Shown: positions 1 to 8,784 of the stretch, piece after piece
Layout: every line of letters starts with the position of its first letter
Numbering within the stretch: the stretch's first letter is position 1
Assembly: GCF_000247475.1 (NCBI RefSeq)
Contig: NZ_AHZC01000441.1
Span: forward strand, 24,978 to 88,977
Length of the DNA: 64,000 nt
Direction of reading: 5' to 3'
From: Rhizobium sp. PDO1-076
GTDB taxonomy: Bacteria; Pseudomonadota; Alphaproteobacteria; Rhizobiales; Rhizobiaceae
Notes under the pieces: generated by a model
What the model saw: only the letters and a program-made list of their open reading frames with translations
Told to the model about the DNA's origin: nothing
Database searches by the model: none
Made by a program: the position numbers and the translations under genes

Positions 1-1050
1 TATCCGGGCGACCGGTTCGACTACGCTTTCAGCCCGCCCGATGCCGGCACCTTCTGGTACCATCCGCATTGCAATACGCTGACGCAGATGGGCCGGGGGC
101 TGGCCGGCATGCTGATCGTCGAAGACAGGAACGATCCGGTTTTCGACGGCGAAGTGGCGCTCAACCTGCGTGACTGGCGGTTGGGTGGCGACAGCCAGTT
201 CATTGACCAGTTCAAGCCGCGCGATGCGGCCAAGACCGGCACATTCGGCACGGTGCGCACTGCCAACTGGCAGCTCGCGCCGACCTATGACGCGCCAGCG
301 GGTGGACTGGTGCGCCTGCGCATTGTCGCCTCGGACGTCACCCGCATCTTCAATCTCAAGCTTGACGGTGCCGAGGCCGACATCATCGCCATCGACGGCC
401 ATCCGGTGCCGGAACGCATGCCGCTCGACATGGTGGTGATCTCGCCCGGACAGCGGCTCGACCTGGCGGTTCGCATGCCGGACAGTGAAGGTGGCGTTGC
501 CACTTTGGCGGACATCCGTCCGTCCACGCCGAAAGCGGTGGCGAGCCTCAGGTCCGTCGGCACGTCGCTGAAACGCGACCTGGGCGACCTTGGTCCGCTT
601 GCTGAGAACGCCGGCGTCGATATCGACATGGCCAATGCCACCGAAATCCCGCTTCTGCTCAGCGCCACGGCCGAAAATGCCGGCAAGGACAGCATCTGCG
701 GCACGCTGGGTTATTCCTTCTGGGCGATCAACAAGAAGCCATGGCCCGGCGACAGCGCCGACCCGATGGACCCGATCGCGGAGCTGAAACTCGGCAAAAG
801 CTACATCTTCAATGTCGAGAATGTCACGCCGCATGCGCATCCGATCCATCTGCACGGGATGAATTTCAAGGTCATCGCCTCGAACAAGCGCAGCATTCAA
901 CAACCGCTGGTCTCCGACACCTATCTGATGTTGCCGGACGAGAAGGTGCGACTGGCTTTGGTCGCCGACAACCTTGGCGACTGGGTCTTCCATTGCCATA
1001 TCATCGAACATCAAAAGACCGGGATGACCGGCTATATGAGGGTGGTTTAG
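1..1050 (+). CDS. Multicopper oxidase, C-terminal part (5' end outside window)
   Basis: The frame is open from base 1, so the N-terminus with the first copper-binding HxH lies upstream. The visible 349 residues hold three of the four copper motifs: WYHPHCN near the start (HxH), HPIHLHG near residue 280 (HxxHxH) and HCHIIEHQKTGM near the C-terminus, which supplies the type-1 Cys, the type-1 His and an axial Met ten residues after the Cys. These are the ligands of a trinuclear centre plus a type-1 site in laccase/CueO-like enzymes, which oxidise Cu(I), metals or phenols and are normally periplasmic. The signal peptide cannot be seen. The substrate is unknown. An MBL-fold gene starts five bases downstream, suggesting co-transcription. 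Confidence 0.9.
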   Translation, partial: YPGDRFDYAFSPPDAGTFWYHPHCNTLTQMGRGLAGMLIVEDRNDPVFDGEVALNLRDWRLGGDSQFIDQFKPRDAAKTGTFGTVRTANWQLAPTYDAPAGGLVRLRIVASDVTRIFNLKLDGAEADIIAIDGHPVPERMPLDMVVISPGQRLDLAVRMPDSEGGVATLADIRPSTPKAVASLRSVGTSLKRDLGDLGPLAENAGVDIDMANATEIPLLLSATAENAGKDSICGTLGYSFWAINKKPWPGDSADPMDPIAELKLGKSYIFNVENVTPHAHPIHLHGMNFKVIASNKRSIQQPLVSDTYLMLPDEKVRLALVADNLGDWVFHCHIIEHQKTGMTGYMRVV

Positions 1051-1054
1051 GGTC

Positions 1055-1954
1055 ATGGGCACCACGACTGACATTTCGGCGACAATGCGCATCCACCAGC
1101 CCTATCCGGGTCTGTTTGCCTATTACGACGGGCGCATCGCCGGAAAGCGGCTGCATTCTCCGGAGCCGAACTGGCTCGATGACGGTGCCTATAGCCTGGG
1201 CGTCGCGAGCTTTGCCCTGGTTTCCGGGGCGCAAGCGCTGGTCTACGACACCCATATCTCGCTCGATCATGCGCGCTCCATTCGCCACCATCTCGAAGGC
1301 CTGGGTGTTTCGTCGATCCGGGTGGTGATGAGCCACTGGCATACCGATCATGTGGCGGGCAATGGCGGCTTCGCCGACTGTCCCATCCTCGCCAACAGCC
1401 TGACGATCGAGACACTGAAAGCCAAGCGCAAGGTTCTGGAAAACAAGACCCCGCCGATCAAGCCGGTCGTTATGCCGACCGAAAGCTTCGACGGGGAAAT
1501 GACGCTGACCATCGGAAGCTGGACGGTGCAGCTGCTGCAATTCGATATCCACAGCGCCGACGGCACCGTGCTGTTCATCCCGGCGATGGGCGTGCTGCTG
1601 GCGGGTGACACGCTGGAAGACACGGTCACCTATATTTCCGAGCCGGAACATATCGATCGACATATCCTTGACCTGAAGCGGATGGCCGAACTGCCGATCC
1701 GTCACATCCTGCCCAATCACGGCGCGGAAGAGATCATTGCCGCCGGCGGTTATCCGCCCTCGCTGATTGAAGCGAACCGCCTCTATCTCGAACGTCTGCT
1801 TGCCCGCCGCGACGATCCGCAGCTTGGCGACGAGAGCCTCGCCGTCTTTGCCGAACCGGAGATTTCGTCCGGCGCCATCGTCTATTTCGCCCCCTATGAG
1901 GAGGTCCACCGTCAGAACATCGCCGTCCTGCACGGTGCGCCCACGGACGAATAG
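1055..1954 (+). CDS. MBL-fold metallo-hydrolase
   Basis: This 299-residue protein has the metallo-beta-lactamase metal motif SHWHTDHVAGNGG (His94, His96, Asp98, His99). A later GDTLED segment and a C-terminal LPNHG segment fit the remaining Asp and His ligands. No signal peptide is visible, so it is probably cytosolic. The family includes lactonases, thioesterases, glyoxalases and quinol-type hydrolases, and nothing here fixes the substrate. The gene begins only five bases after the multicopper oxidase stop and is probably in the same transcript. A start at the internal ATG at 1085 is also possible, because ribosome-binding sequence is weak at both. Confidence 0.8.
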   Translation: MGTTTDISATMRIHQPYPGLFAYYDGRIAGKRLHSPEPNWLDDGAYSLGVASFALVSGAQALVYDTHISLDHARSIRHHLEGLGVSSIRVVMSHWHTDHVAGNGGFADCPILANSLTIETLKAKRKVLENKTPPIKPVVMPTESFDGEMTLTIGSWTVQLLQFDIHSADGTVLFIPAMGVLLAGDTLEDTVTYISEPEHIDRHILDLKRMAELPIRHILPNHGAEEIIAAGGYPPSLIEANRLYLERLLARRDDPQLGDESLAVFAEPEISSGAIVYFAPYEEVHRQNIAVLHGAPTDE

Positions 1955-2057
1955 TGGCGAATTAGTGGCTGCAAAGCGGGGTCGCAGGCGCGTTTGGCAG
2001 CCGTTCATATTGACATCGCCGGCCAGAAGGGAAAGTAAGGTTGATCCGTATTTTTCC

Positions 2058-2075
2058 ATGACCGAGACGAAATGA
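2058..2075 (+). other. Possible five-codon leader ORF overlapping the rnd start
   Basis: ATG ACC GAG ACG AAA TGA lies just ahead of rnd, and its stop overlaps the rnd ATG (ATGA). This arrangement could couple initiation of rnd to a short upstream translation event. No good ribosome-binding site precedes it and it may be chance. Confidence 0.2.
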
Positions 2076-3217
2076 TCGATACCACTGCCGCGCTTGAGGA
2101 GGCTTGCCGCCAACTCGCCAAATCCGATTTCATCACGATCGACACGGAATTCCTCCGCGAAACGACCTTCTGGCCTGAGCTCTGCCTGATCCAGATGGCG
2201 AGCCCGGATTTCGATGCCATCGTCGATCCGATGGCCAAGGGCCTGGATCTGGCGCCGTTCTTCGAGCTGATGGCCAATTCCGCCGTGGTCAAGGTCTTCC
2301 ATGCCGCCCGGCAGGATATCGAAATCATCTTCCATCTCGGCAATCTCATCCCGCACCCGATCTTCGATACGCAGGTCGCGGCGATGGTCTGCGGCTTCGG
2401 CGATTCGGTCTCCTATGACCAGCTCGTGCAGAAGGTGAAGAACGTCCATATCGACAAGAGCTCGCGCTTCACCGACTGGAGCCGCAGGCCGCTGTCGGAA
2501 AAGCAGCTCGACTATGCGCTGGCCGACGTCACTCACCTGCGCGATTGCTATATCAAGCTCAAGGCCGATCTGGAGCGCGAAGGTCGCGCCGAATGGTTGA
2601 CCGAGGAAATGGCCATCCTCGAATCCCGTGATACCTATGACCTGCATCCCGACCAGGCCTGGCTGCGCCTGAAGATGCGCTTGCGAAAGCCGCAGGAGCT
2701 GGCCGTCATGCAGTATGTGACTGCGTGGCGCGAACGCGAGGCACGGGCGCGCAACGTGCCGCGCTCGCGCGTGCTGAAGGACGATGCGATCTATGAGATT
2801 GCCCAGCAGCAACCGAAGGATACGGAAGCGCTCGGCCGCTTGCGGACTATCCCGAAGGGCTGGGAGCGCTCGACCGCCGGCGCCGTGATCGTCGAACAGG
2901 TTAATGCTGCCCTCGCACTGCCGAAGTCCGAAATGCCACATGTCCAGCGCCATACCCACGCGCCGGAAGGTGCACAGTCCGCCGTCGAACTGCTGAAGGT
3001 GCTGCTGCGCCTCACGTCTGAAAAGCATGGCGTCGCATCCAAGGTGATTGCCAATAGCGAAGATCTGGAACGGATTGCGGCCGAAGGCGAAAATGCGCCG
3101 GTGGCCGCACTTCAGGGCTGGCGACGCGAACTGTTCGGCGATCTGGCGCTCAAGCTGATTTCCGGCGGCGTCGGTCTTCGTTTCGTCGACAAGCGCGTCG
3201 AAGCCGTGGAATTCTGA
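2072..3217 (+). CDS. rnd: Ribonuclease D
   Basis: A 381-residue 3'-5' exoribonuclease of the DEDD family that trims tRNA and other stable RNA precursors. Exo I is IDTEFLRE near residue 23, Exo II is FHAARQDIE near residue 78, and Exo III is the Tyr/Asp pair in DYALADVTHL near residue 150. A C-terminal HRDC-like half follows. Length matches family members of about 375-390 residues. It heads a close run of co-directional genes; the next (GNAT) begins after three bases. A TTGACA hexamer at 2010-2015 could be a -35 element, but no clear -10 was seen. Confidence 0.95.
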   Translation: MIDTTAALEEACRQLAKSDFITIDTEFLRETTFWPELCLIQMASPDFDAIVDPMAKGLDLAPFFELMANSAVVKVFHAARQDIEIIFHLGNLIPHPIFDTQVAAMVCGFGDSVSYDQLVQKVKNVHIDKSSRFTDWSRRPLSEKQLDYALADVTHLRDCYIKLKADLEREGRAEWLTEEMAILESRDTYDLHPDQAWLRLKMRLRKPQELAVMQYVTAWREREARARNVPRSRVLKDDAIYEIAQQQPKDTEALGRLRTIPKGWERSTAGAVIVEQVNAALALPKSEMPHVQRHTHAPEGAQSAVELLKVLLRLTSEKHGVASKVIANSEDLERIAAEGENAPVAALQGWRRELFGDLALKLISGGVGLRFVDKRVEAVEF

Positions 3218-3220
3218 GCG

Positions 3221-3703
3221 GTGACGGCGCTCACGGTGCGCCGCGCGACGGTCGAGGACATCGCCTTCCTCATGGCGACCGAGCGGCTGCCTGGCTATGA
3301 ACGCACGGTTGGTCGCTTCGAGGAGCAGGAGCATCGCGAACAATTGAGCGATCCCAACTGGCTCTATCTGGTTGCTGAGGACAAAGGCTTTGCCATACTC
3401 CAGGGACTGAGCAATCGGGACGGCAATCTGTGTATGCGACGCTTTATCGTCGCCGAACAGTTTCGCGGCATCGGAAGCCGGTTGCTGCCTTCGGTGATCA
3501 ATGCAATTTTCGAGCAGACCCGGACCCACAGGCTGTGGCTGCATTATGTGTGTGGCAACGAGCCCGCAGCGCGTCTCTACGCTCGACATGGCTTCCAGAT
3601 CGAGGGCATTGAGCGCGAAGCGGGACTACGTCCCGATGGCACGCGTTTCGACTTGATCAACGCATCGCTTCTGCGCCCCGAATGGGCGGCTACAAAAGGC
3701 TGA
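3221..3703 (+). CDS. GNAT family N-acetyltransferase
   Basis: A 160-residue protein beginning with GTG three bases after rnd. The acetyl-CoA pyrophosphate-binding motif is seen in FIVAEQFRGIGSRLL (Q-x-x-G-x-G form, near residues 71-85). It is followed by the usual beta5/alpha4 region ending with ARLYARHGFQIEG, typical of single-domain GNATs. It transfers an acetyl group to an unknown amine, small molecule or protein. Spacing places it in the rnd operon, which hints at, but does not prove, an RNA- or ribosome-related substrate. Confidence 0.85.
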   Translation: MTALTVRRATVEDIAFLMATERLPGYERTVGRFEEQEHREQLSDPNWLYLVAEDKGFAILQGLSNRDGNLCMRRFIVAEQFRGIGSRLLPSVINAIFEQTRTHRLWLHYVCGNEPAARLYARHGFQIEGIEREAGLRPDGTRFDLINASLLRPEWAATKG

Positions 3704-3710
3704 TTTCCCT

Positions 3711-4682
3711 ATGGAACTTCCCTCCCCGCTGCGCGCCGCCGTCGACCAGATGCTGGCCGGGGAGCCGCTTGAGCGGCTGGCAAAGGCCAGCGCCCTTTTG
3801 TCCGATCGCTATCGTCGCGAAGTGCGCGACGGCCGGTTCCACATTGACGATGCGCTTGCCGCCAAAGCCTATCTGGCGACGCGCATGCCGGCGACCTATG
3901 CCGCCGTGCGCGCGGCGCTGTCGATGGTCGAGGACGTCGCTCCCGATTTCGAACCACGGACCCAGATCGATCTCGGCTCCGGTCCCGGCACCGCCTTCTG
4001 GGCGGCGCAAGATGCGTGGCCGCAGATGCAGTCTGCCGACATGGTCGAGGCCAGCGCTGCGATCCGCAGCGTCGGCGATGCGTTGGCCAGGCACGCAACG
4101 GTCATGGCCCGCTGGCATGCCGGCGATGTCACGGGAAAGATCCCAGCACTTGCGCCCGCCGATCTCGTGACGCTTGCCTATGTGCTGGACGAACTGCCGC
4201 CCGCAACCATCGCTGCTGTCACGACAAAGCTGTGGGCGCTGACCACAGACATGCTTGTCATCATCGAGCCCGGCACGACAGCCGGCTGGCAGCGTATCCT
4301 TGCCGTGCGCGAGACGCTGAAGGCTGCGGGTGCCCATCTGGTTGCACCGTGCTCGCATGAACACGACTGTCCGATCGAGGTGCCGGACTGGTGTCACTTC
4401 TCGCGGCGCGTTGCCCGGTCGCGGGTGCACCGGCTGGCCAAGGGGGCGGAGGTGCCGTGGGAGGACGAAAAGTTCATCTTCATTGCCGCATCGCGCTCGC
4501 CCATCACACTGGCCGGTGCGCGCGTGCTGTCACCTCCGCGTGTCTCCGGCGGCGTTGGCCGTGTCAAGCTCTGTCGTACCGACGGGTCGGCGGGCGAGGT
4601 CACACTCAGCAAGCGCGATGGAGACGCGTTCAAGCAAGTCCGCCGCGCCGATTGGGGCGACCGCATCGACCTGGAGAGTTGA
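3711..4682 (+). CDS. Rsm22-like small-subunit-associated methyltransferase
   Basis: A 323-residue protein of the Rsm22 family (relatives of mitochondrial small ribosomal subunit protein Rsm22). The SAM-binding motif I is DLGSGPGTAFWAA near residues 84-96. Toward the C-terminus the family's conserved cysteines occur in the segment from CSHEHDC to DWCHF (about residues 211-226), which in the yeast and human homologues are proposed to hold an iron-sulfur cluster. It is thought to act in small-subunit maturation. It follows the GNAT gene by seven bases and precedes DUF2891 by three, so the run is probably one transcript. Confidence 0.85.
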   Translation: MELPSPLRAAVDQMLAGEPLERLAKASALLSDRYRREVRDGRFHIDDALAAKAYLATRMPATYAAVRAALSMVEDVAPDFEPRTQIDLGSGPGTAFWAAQDAWPQMQSADMVEASAAIRSVGDALARHATVMARWHAGDVTGKIPALAPADLVTLAYVLDELPPATIAAVTTKLWALTTDMLVIIEPGTTAGWQRILAVRETLKAAGAHLVAPCSHEHDCPIEVPDWCHFSRRVARSRVHRLAKGAEVPWEDEKFIFIAASRSPITLAGARVLSPPRVSGGVGRVKLCRTDGSAGEVTLSKRDGDAFKQVRRADWGDRIDLES

Positions 4683-4685
4683 ACC

Positions 4686-5699
4686 ATGACGATCACACTG
4701 GATATCGCGCTTGCCGAACGCCTCGCCGCCATAGCCCTCGGCCATGTCGGCCGCGAATATCCGAACCAGATCTCGCACGGGCTGGACGGGCCACAGGACG
4801 CGCAGGTGCCATCGCAACTGCATCCGATCTTCTACGGCAGCTATGACTGGCATTCCTGCGTGCATGGCTACTGGACACTGGCGCGGCTGTTGCGGCTCTA
4901 TCCTGGCATGGAGAATGCCGATGCCATCCGCCGGCTGTTCGACACGATGCTGACGACGGACAAAGTTGCCGGCGAATGCGCCTATTTCGACCGGCCGTCG
5001 GCGCGCGGCTACCAGCGCCCCTATGGCTGGGGGTGGCTGTTGAAGCTGGCGACCGAATTGCATGGGCATGAAAATGCCCGGTGGAGTGCCGCGCTTTCCC
5101 CGCTGACGCAGCGCATCGTCCAGCGCTTCATCGACTTCCTGCCGATCGCAACCTATCCCGTGCGCGTGGGCACGCATTTCAACACGGCCTTCGCCATGCG
5201 GCTGGCAGCAGACTATGCCGAGACAGTTAGCGACGGCGAACTGCTTCTTCTGTTGCAGAACGCCGCGCTGCGCTGGTACGGCACCGACCGCGACTGCACC
5301 GCCTGGGGCGAACCCTCGGGCGACGACTTCCTGTCCTCGACCCTGATCGAAGCGGAATGCATGCGGCGGCTGATGCCGACCCGGGACTTTGCCGACTGGT
5401 TCGACGGCTTCCTGCCTGATCTTTGCGCGAGCGAACCGGAAGTGTTGTTCTCACCGGCAAGGGTTTCCGATCGCTCGGACGGCAAGATCGCTCATCTCGA
5501 CGGGCTGAATATCAGCCGTGCCTGGTGCTGGCGCTCGCTCAGCGCCGCCCTGCCGGCGGACGATCGGCGGCGTGACATTCTGATGCGCGCCGCCGAAGCA
5601 CACCTTGACGCCGGTCTTGGCCATGTCGCGGGCGACTATATGGGCGAACACTGGCTGGCGAGCTACGTCATGCTGGCCTTGACGGAGATACCAGCATGA
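4686..5699 (+). CDS. DUF2891 family protein
   Basis: A 337-residue cytosolic protein recognised as DUF2891 from its N-terminal pattern HPIFYGSYDWHSCVHGYW and from alternating helical segments rich in Trp, His and acidic residues that resemble an alpha/alpha-barrel. The family has no established activity as far as I know. The ATGA overlap with the downstream aconitase X gene (four bases) indicates translational coupling. I infer a joint metabolic task, perhaps handling the same organic acid or amino acid, but the sequence does not show the reaction. Confidence 0.8.
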   Translation: MTITLDIALAERLAAIALGHVGREYPNQISHGLDGPQDAQVPSQLHPIFYGSYDWHSCVHGYWTLARLLRLYPGMENADAIRRLFDTMLTTDKVAGECAYFDRPSARGYQRPYGWGWLLKLATELHGHENARWSAALSPLTQRIVQRFIDFLPIATYPVRVGTHFNTAFAMRLAADYAETVSDGELLLLLQNAALRWYGTDRDCTAWGEPSGDDFLSSTLIEAECMRRLMPTRDFADWFDGFLPDLCASEPEVLFSPARVSDRSDGKIAHLDGLNISRAWCWRSLSAALPADDRRRDILMRAAEAHLDAGLGHVAGDYMGEHWLASYVMLALTEIPA

Positions 5700-7372
5700 T
5701 CAACGGGCAGGTCATCGTTGCGGGTCAGGCCGAAGGCGAGATTCTCTTCAGCGACGTGCCGCTGAGCTTCTGGGGCGGCGTCTCATCCGACACAGGCGAA
5801 GTGATCGACCGGCATCATCCACTCAGCGGCGAGAGGCTGGCCGGACGCGTGCTCGCCATTCCGGGTAGCCGTGGCTCCTGTTCCGGCAGCGGTGTCGTTC
5901 TCGAACTGATCCTCAACGGAAACGGTCCGGCGGCGATCCTGCTGGAACGACCCGAAGCGATCATAACGCTTGGGGTGATTGTTGCGCAGGAAGTGTTCGG
6001 GGTCTCGATCCCGGTTCATTGCCTCGGGCCGGACAGCTTCCAAAACCTGCCGAAAACAGGCCCAGTTCGCGTCAGTGGAACGCCGCCCCTATCCCCGGAC
6101 ACAGTTCCGGCCATCACCCTGTCGGAGAAAGACCAGGCGCTGCTCGAAGGTCGCTTCGGCGCAGCCGCACAGGTGGCGATGCACATCGTGTTGCGCATGG
6201 CGGCGATCGAGGGCGCAACTGAACTGATCGACATCACTCAGGCCCATATCGACGGCTGTATCTATACAGGTCCCGGCGGGCTCGCGTTTGCCGAACGGCT
6301 GCGCGACCTCGGCGGCAAGGTCGTCGTTCCGACCACGCTGAATGCCATCTCCGTCGACCAGCGGCGCTGGCGAAGCCAGGGCATCGAGAGCGGCTTTGGC
6401 GAGGCGGCCAGCCGGCTGGCGGATGCCTATGTCGAGATGGGGGCGCAACCGAGCTTCACCTGTGCGCCCTATCTGCTCGACACGGCGCCGAAACGCGACG
6501 AACAGATCGTCTGGGCCGAATCCAATGCCGTGGTCTATGCCAACAGCGTGCTCGGTGCTCGCACGATGAAATATCCGGACTATCTGGATATCTGCATCGC
6601 GCTGACCGGGCGGGCACCAAAAGCCGGTTGCCATCTCGATGCCCAGCGACAGCCAGCGCTTCGTATCAGTCTTACGGCACCCGGGGACGTAGACGACAGT
6701 TTCTATCCGCTGATCGGTTACCTGAGCGGCATGCTGGCTTCCGACGACATCCCGATCATCGACGGCATCGGCCACCTTGCGCCGGACACCGACGCGCTGA
6801 AGGCCTTCGGCGCGGCTTTCGCCACAACCTCCGGGGCACCGATGTTCCATATCGCCGGCGTGACGCCGGAAGCCCGCGACGCTGGCGACTTCAATGCCCT
6901 GCCCTTGCGGCAGCACCGCGTAAGCCACACCGACATGCCGCGGGCATGGGGCGAATTGAATGGTGCCGACGCCGGCGCCATCGACCTGATCGCGCTCGGC
7001 AATCCGCATTTCTCTGCAACCGAAATTGCCGCACTTGCGGGCCTTTGTCGTGGAAGAACGAAACATGCGGATGTCCCGGTCATCGTGACCTGCGGCCGCT
7101 GGACGCTCAAGCAAGCGCGAATGGCCGGCCATGTGGCGGCACTGGAAAGCTTCGGCGTGCAGTTCGTCACAGACACCTGCTGGTGCATGATCATCGAACC
7201 GCTGATCCCGCCGCACACCCGAACCATCATGACCAATTCCGGAAAATATGCGCATTACGGTCCCGGTCTCTCCGGTCGGGCAATGCGCTTCGGCAGTCTG
7301 GCGGCCTGCGTGGAAGCCGCCGTCTCGGGTCGCGATACGGGTCACCTGCCCGGCTGGATCGTAAGATCCTAG
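5696..7372 (+). CDS. Aconitase X (fused DUF126-DUF521), probable cis-3-hydroxy-L-proline dehydratase type
   Basis: A 558-residue single-chain aconitase X. Residues 1 to about 135 form the small swivelling domain (DUF126), with the loop GSRGSCSGSG near residues 57-66. The rest is the catalytic DUF521 part, with cysteines in FTCAPYLL, VTCGRW and TDTCWCM and the closing NSGKYAHYGPG that is typical of the family. Fused bacterial aconitase X enzymes that have been characterised are cis-3-hydroxy-L-proline dehydratases, whereas archaeal two-chain forms dehydrate phosphomevalonate. No proline-catabolic neighbour is present here, so the substrate is inferred only. It is the last gene of the rnd run. 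Confidence 0.85.
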   Translation: MINGQVIVAGQAEGEILFSDVPLSFWGGVSSDTGEVIDRHHPLSGERLAGRVLAIPGSRGSCSGSGVVLELILNGNGPAAILLERPEAIITLGVIVAQEVFGVSIPVHCLGPDSFQNLPKTGPVRVSGTPPLSPDTVPAITLSEKDQALLEGRFGAAAQVAMHIVLRMAAIEGATELIDITQAHIDGCIYTGPGGLAFAERLRDLGGKVVVPTTLNAISVDQRRWRSQGIESGFGEAASRLADAYVEMGAQPSFTCAPYLLDTAPKRDEQIVWAESNAVVYANSVLGARTMKYPDYLDICIALTGRAPKAGCHLDAQRQPALRISLTAPGDVDDSFYPLIGYLSGMLASDDIPIIDGIGHLAPDTDALKAFGAAFATTSGAPMFHIAGVTPEARDAGDFNALPLRQHRVSHTDMPRAWGELNGADAGAIDLIALGNPHFSATEIAALAGLCRGRTKHADVPVIVTCGRWTLKQARMAGHVAALESFGVQFVTDTCWCMIIEPLIPPHTRTIMTNSGKYAHYGPGLSGRAMRFGSLAACVEAAVSGRDTGHLPGWIVRS

Positions 7373-7394
7373 TCAGGAAACCCGAGGGAGACTG

Positions 7395-7802
7395 TCATGC
7401 GTGCATCCTAGCACCCTTGCTGATCTTGTCGGCGATCTTCTTGTCGCTACGCATGGCGATGCCAACCACTTTCGCATCGTCGGGGTTGAACGCGGCGAAT
7501 ATCTCGCGATTGGCAGCATCGTGGCCGGTGGAGAACATTTCCTCGATATAGAGCGAACATGGAACCTCGCGTTGCAGCGCGCGGCGATGAATGGTCCGCA
7601 ACAGTTCCTGTTCGGCCGACAGGATAACGATCGGCTGGATACACAGCGGATTGTACGCATTGCCGTCCGCATCCCTGTAGACTTCTCCGATCAACTCCTT
7701 GTTGGTGCCCGCTATGCCACTGACCAAAAAGGCGGTAACATTCAGCTTTTGCCACGCGAGAAGATCCTCGCGCAGGACGATGACGAATTTTGTGTCGAAC
7801 AT
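7395..7802 (-). CDS. DUF2000 family protein
   Basis: A 135-residue protein starting MFDTKFVIVLREDL and containing CIQPIVILSA and EEMFSTGHDAANR, the conserved blocks of DUF2000. I recall the family being placed with the peptidyl-tRNA hydrolase 2 fold, but I cannot verify that here, and no activity is established. The reading frame is open further upstream, but the conserved N-terminus begins at 7802. It is transcribed away from an AraC-family gene whose ATG starts at 7801, so the two initiation codons share the palindrome CATG. The AraC protein is the obvious candidate regulator. Confidence 0.8.
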   Translation of the reverse strand: MFDTKFVIVLREDLLAWQKLNVTAFLVSGIAGTNKELIGEVYRDADGNAYNPLCIQPIVILSAEQELLRTIHRRALQREVPCSLYIEEMFSTGHDAANREIFAAFNPDDAKVVGIAMRSDKKIADKISKGARMHA

Positions 7803-8703
7803 GAAGCACTCCGAAGCAGGCTGGTTGGATGATGTGGCTGAGCTAGCAAGCGGCGGGCCGAACCGTCTTGAACGTTCGTGCAGCGGCACGGACGTAATCC
7901 GGATGGGCGTCGAAACGGGCGGGATCGAGCGTATCGAGGCGATGTTTTCCGGCAACGGCTTCTCCCCACACCGGCACGACACCTATGCGCTCGGGCTGAC
8001 CTTGAGCGGGGTCCAGACATTCGCCTACCGGGGCGCATCGCGTTTCAGCATGCCCGGCAATGTCATCGTGCTCCATCCCGACGAGTTGCATGACGGTGGT
8101 GCCGGCACCGAGGCGGGACTGCATTACAGAATGATGTATATTCCGCCGGAATACCTGCGTGAAGCGGGCGCAAGCCGGTTCACCGCTCTCCCCTTCGTCG
8201 CCAATCCCGTTCTATCCGACGGTCGCCTAGCGCAGGCGCTTGCGGATGCATTGATGGATCTTGAACAGCCGCTCGGCGACCTCGCCTACGCCGATCTTCT
8301 TACACGCATTGCCGACGGCCTGGGGCGTCATGCAGGCGCCCCTACACGGCTCTCGCCAGTGGCCGAAAGTGCGGTGTCCGTGGCCTGCGCCTATCTCAGG
8401 GAAAATGCCACGGGAACCGTTCTCTCGGAAGAACTGGAGGCCGTCACCGATATCAACCGCTACACGCTTGCACGGCAGTTCCGGCTCGTCACAGGCACCA
8501 GTCCGCATCGCTACCAGGTCATGCGCCGGCTCGAACAGGCCAAGCGCCAGATGCTGGGCGGCATCCCGATCGCGGAAGCGGCAATCGATGCGGGCTTTGC
8601 CGACCAGAGCCACCTGACCCGACATTTCAAGGCGTGTTTCGGCATGCCGCCCGGCCGCTGGCTGACACTGGCGACGGGCCACCGGATTGTGCACAGTCAC
8701 TGA
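7801..8703 (+). CDS. AraC-family transcriptional regulator
   Basis: About 300 residues. The N-terminal part is an AraC-type cupin sensing domain, with FSPHRHDTYALG and VIVLHPDELHDGG giving the typical His-rich beta-barrel signature. The C-terminal hundred residues hold two helix-turn-helix motifs: EELEAVTDINRYTLARQF and IAEAAIDAGFADQSHLTRHF, the latter followed by CFGMPPGRW. It probably controls the divergent DUF2000 gene and itself. The exact start is uncertain: ATG 7801 overlaps the start of DUF2000, and later GTG or ATG codons in frame (7834, 7903) would leave a real intergenic promoter region. Confidence 0.85.
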   Translation: MKHSEAGWLDDVAELASGGPNRLERSCSGTDVIRMGVETGGIERIEAMFSGNGFSPHRHDTYALGLTLSGVQTFAYRGASRFSMPGNVIVLHPDELHDGGAGTEAGLHYRMMYIPPEYLREAGASRFTALPFVANPVLSDGRLAQALADALMDLEQPLGDLAYADLLTRIADGLGRHAGAPTRLSPVAESAVSVACAYLRENATGTVLSEELEAVTDINRYTLARQFRLVTGTSPHRYQVMRRLEQAKRQMLGGIPIAEAAIDAGFADQSHLTRHFKACFGMPPGRWLTLATGHRIVHSH

Positions 8704-8784
8704 AACTTCATCGAACGGCAATCGGTGCGACATCAAGTCTGCCTAAGCATGCGGCGTTCCATCCTTCCCAAAAAAGGTGACGCC

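Noticed and set aside
1001..3589. An 862-codon open frame on the minus strand
   Set aside because: It lies antisense to the MBL hydrolase, rnd and GNAT genes, which have clear family motifs. Its predicted protein is rich in His, Arg and Gln with no recognisable domain, as expected of the antisense strand of GC-rich coding DNA.
6089..7345. A 418-codon open frame on the minus strand
   Set aside because: It is antisense to aconitase X and has no domain features.
7401..7832. A 143-codon plus-strand frame opposite DUF2000
   Set aside because: The minus strand shows conserved DUF2000 blocks, and the plus frame has no recognised family.
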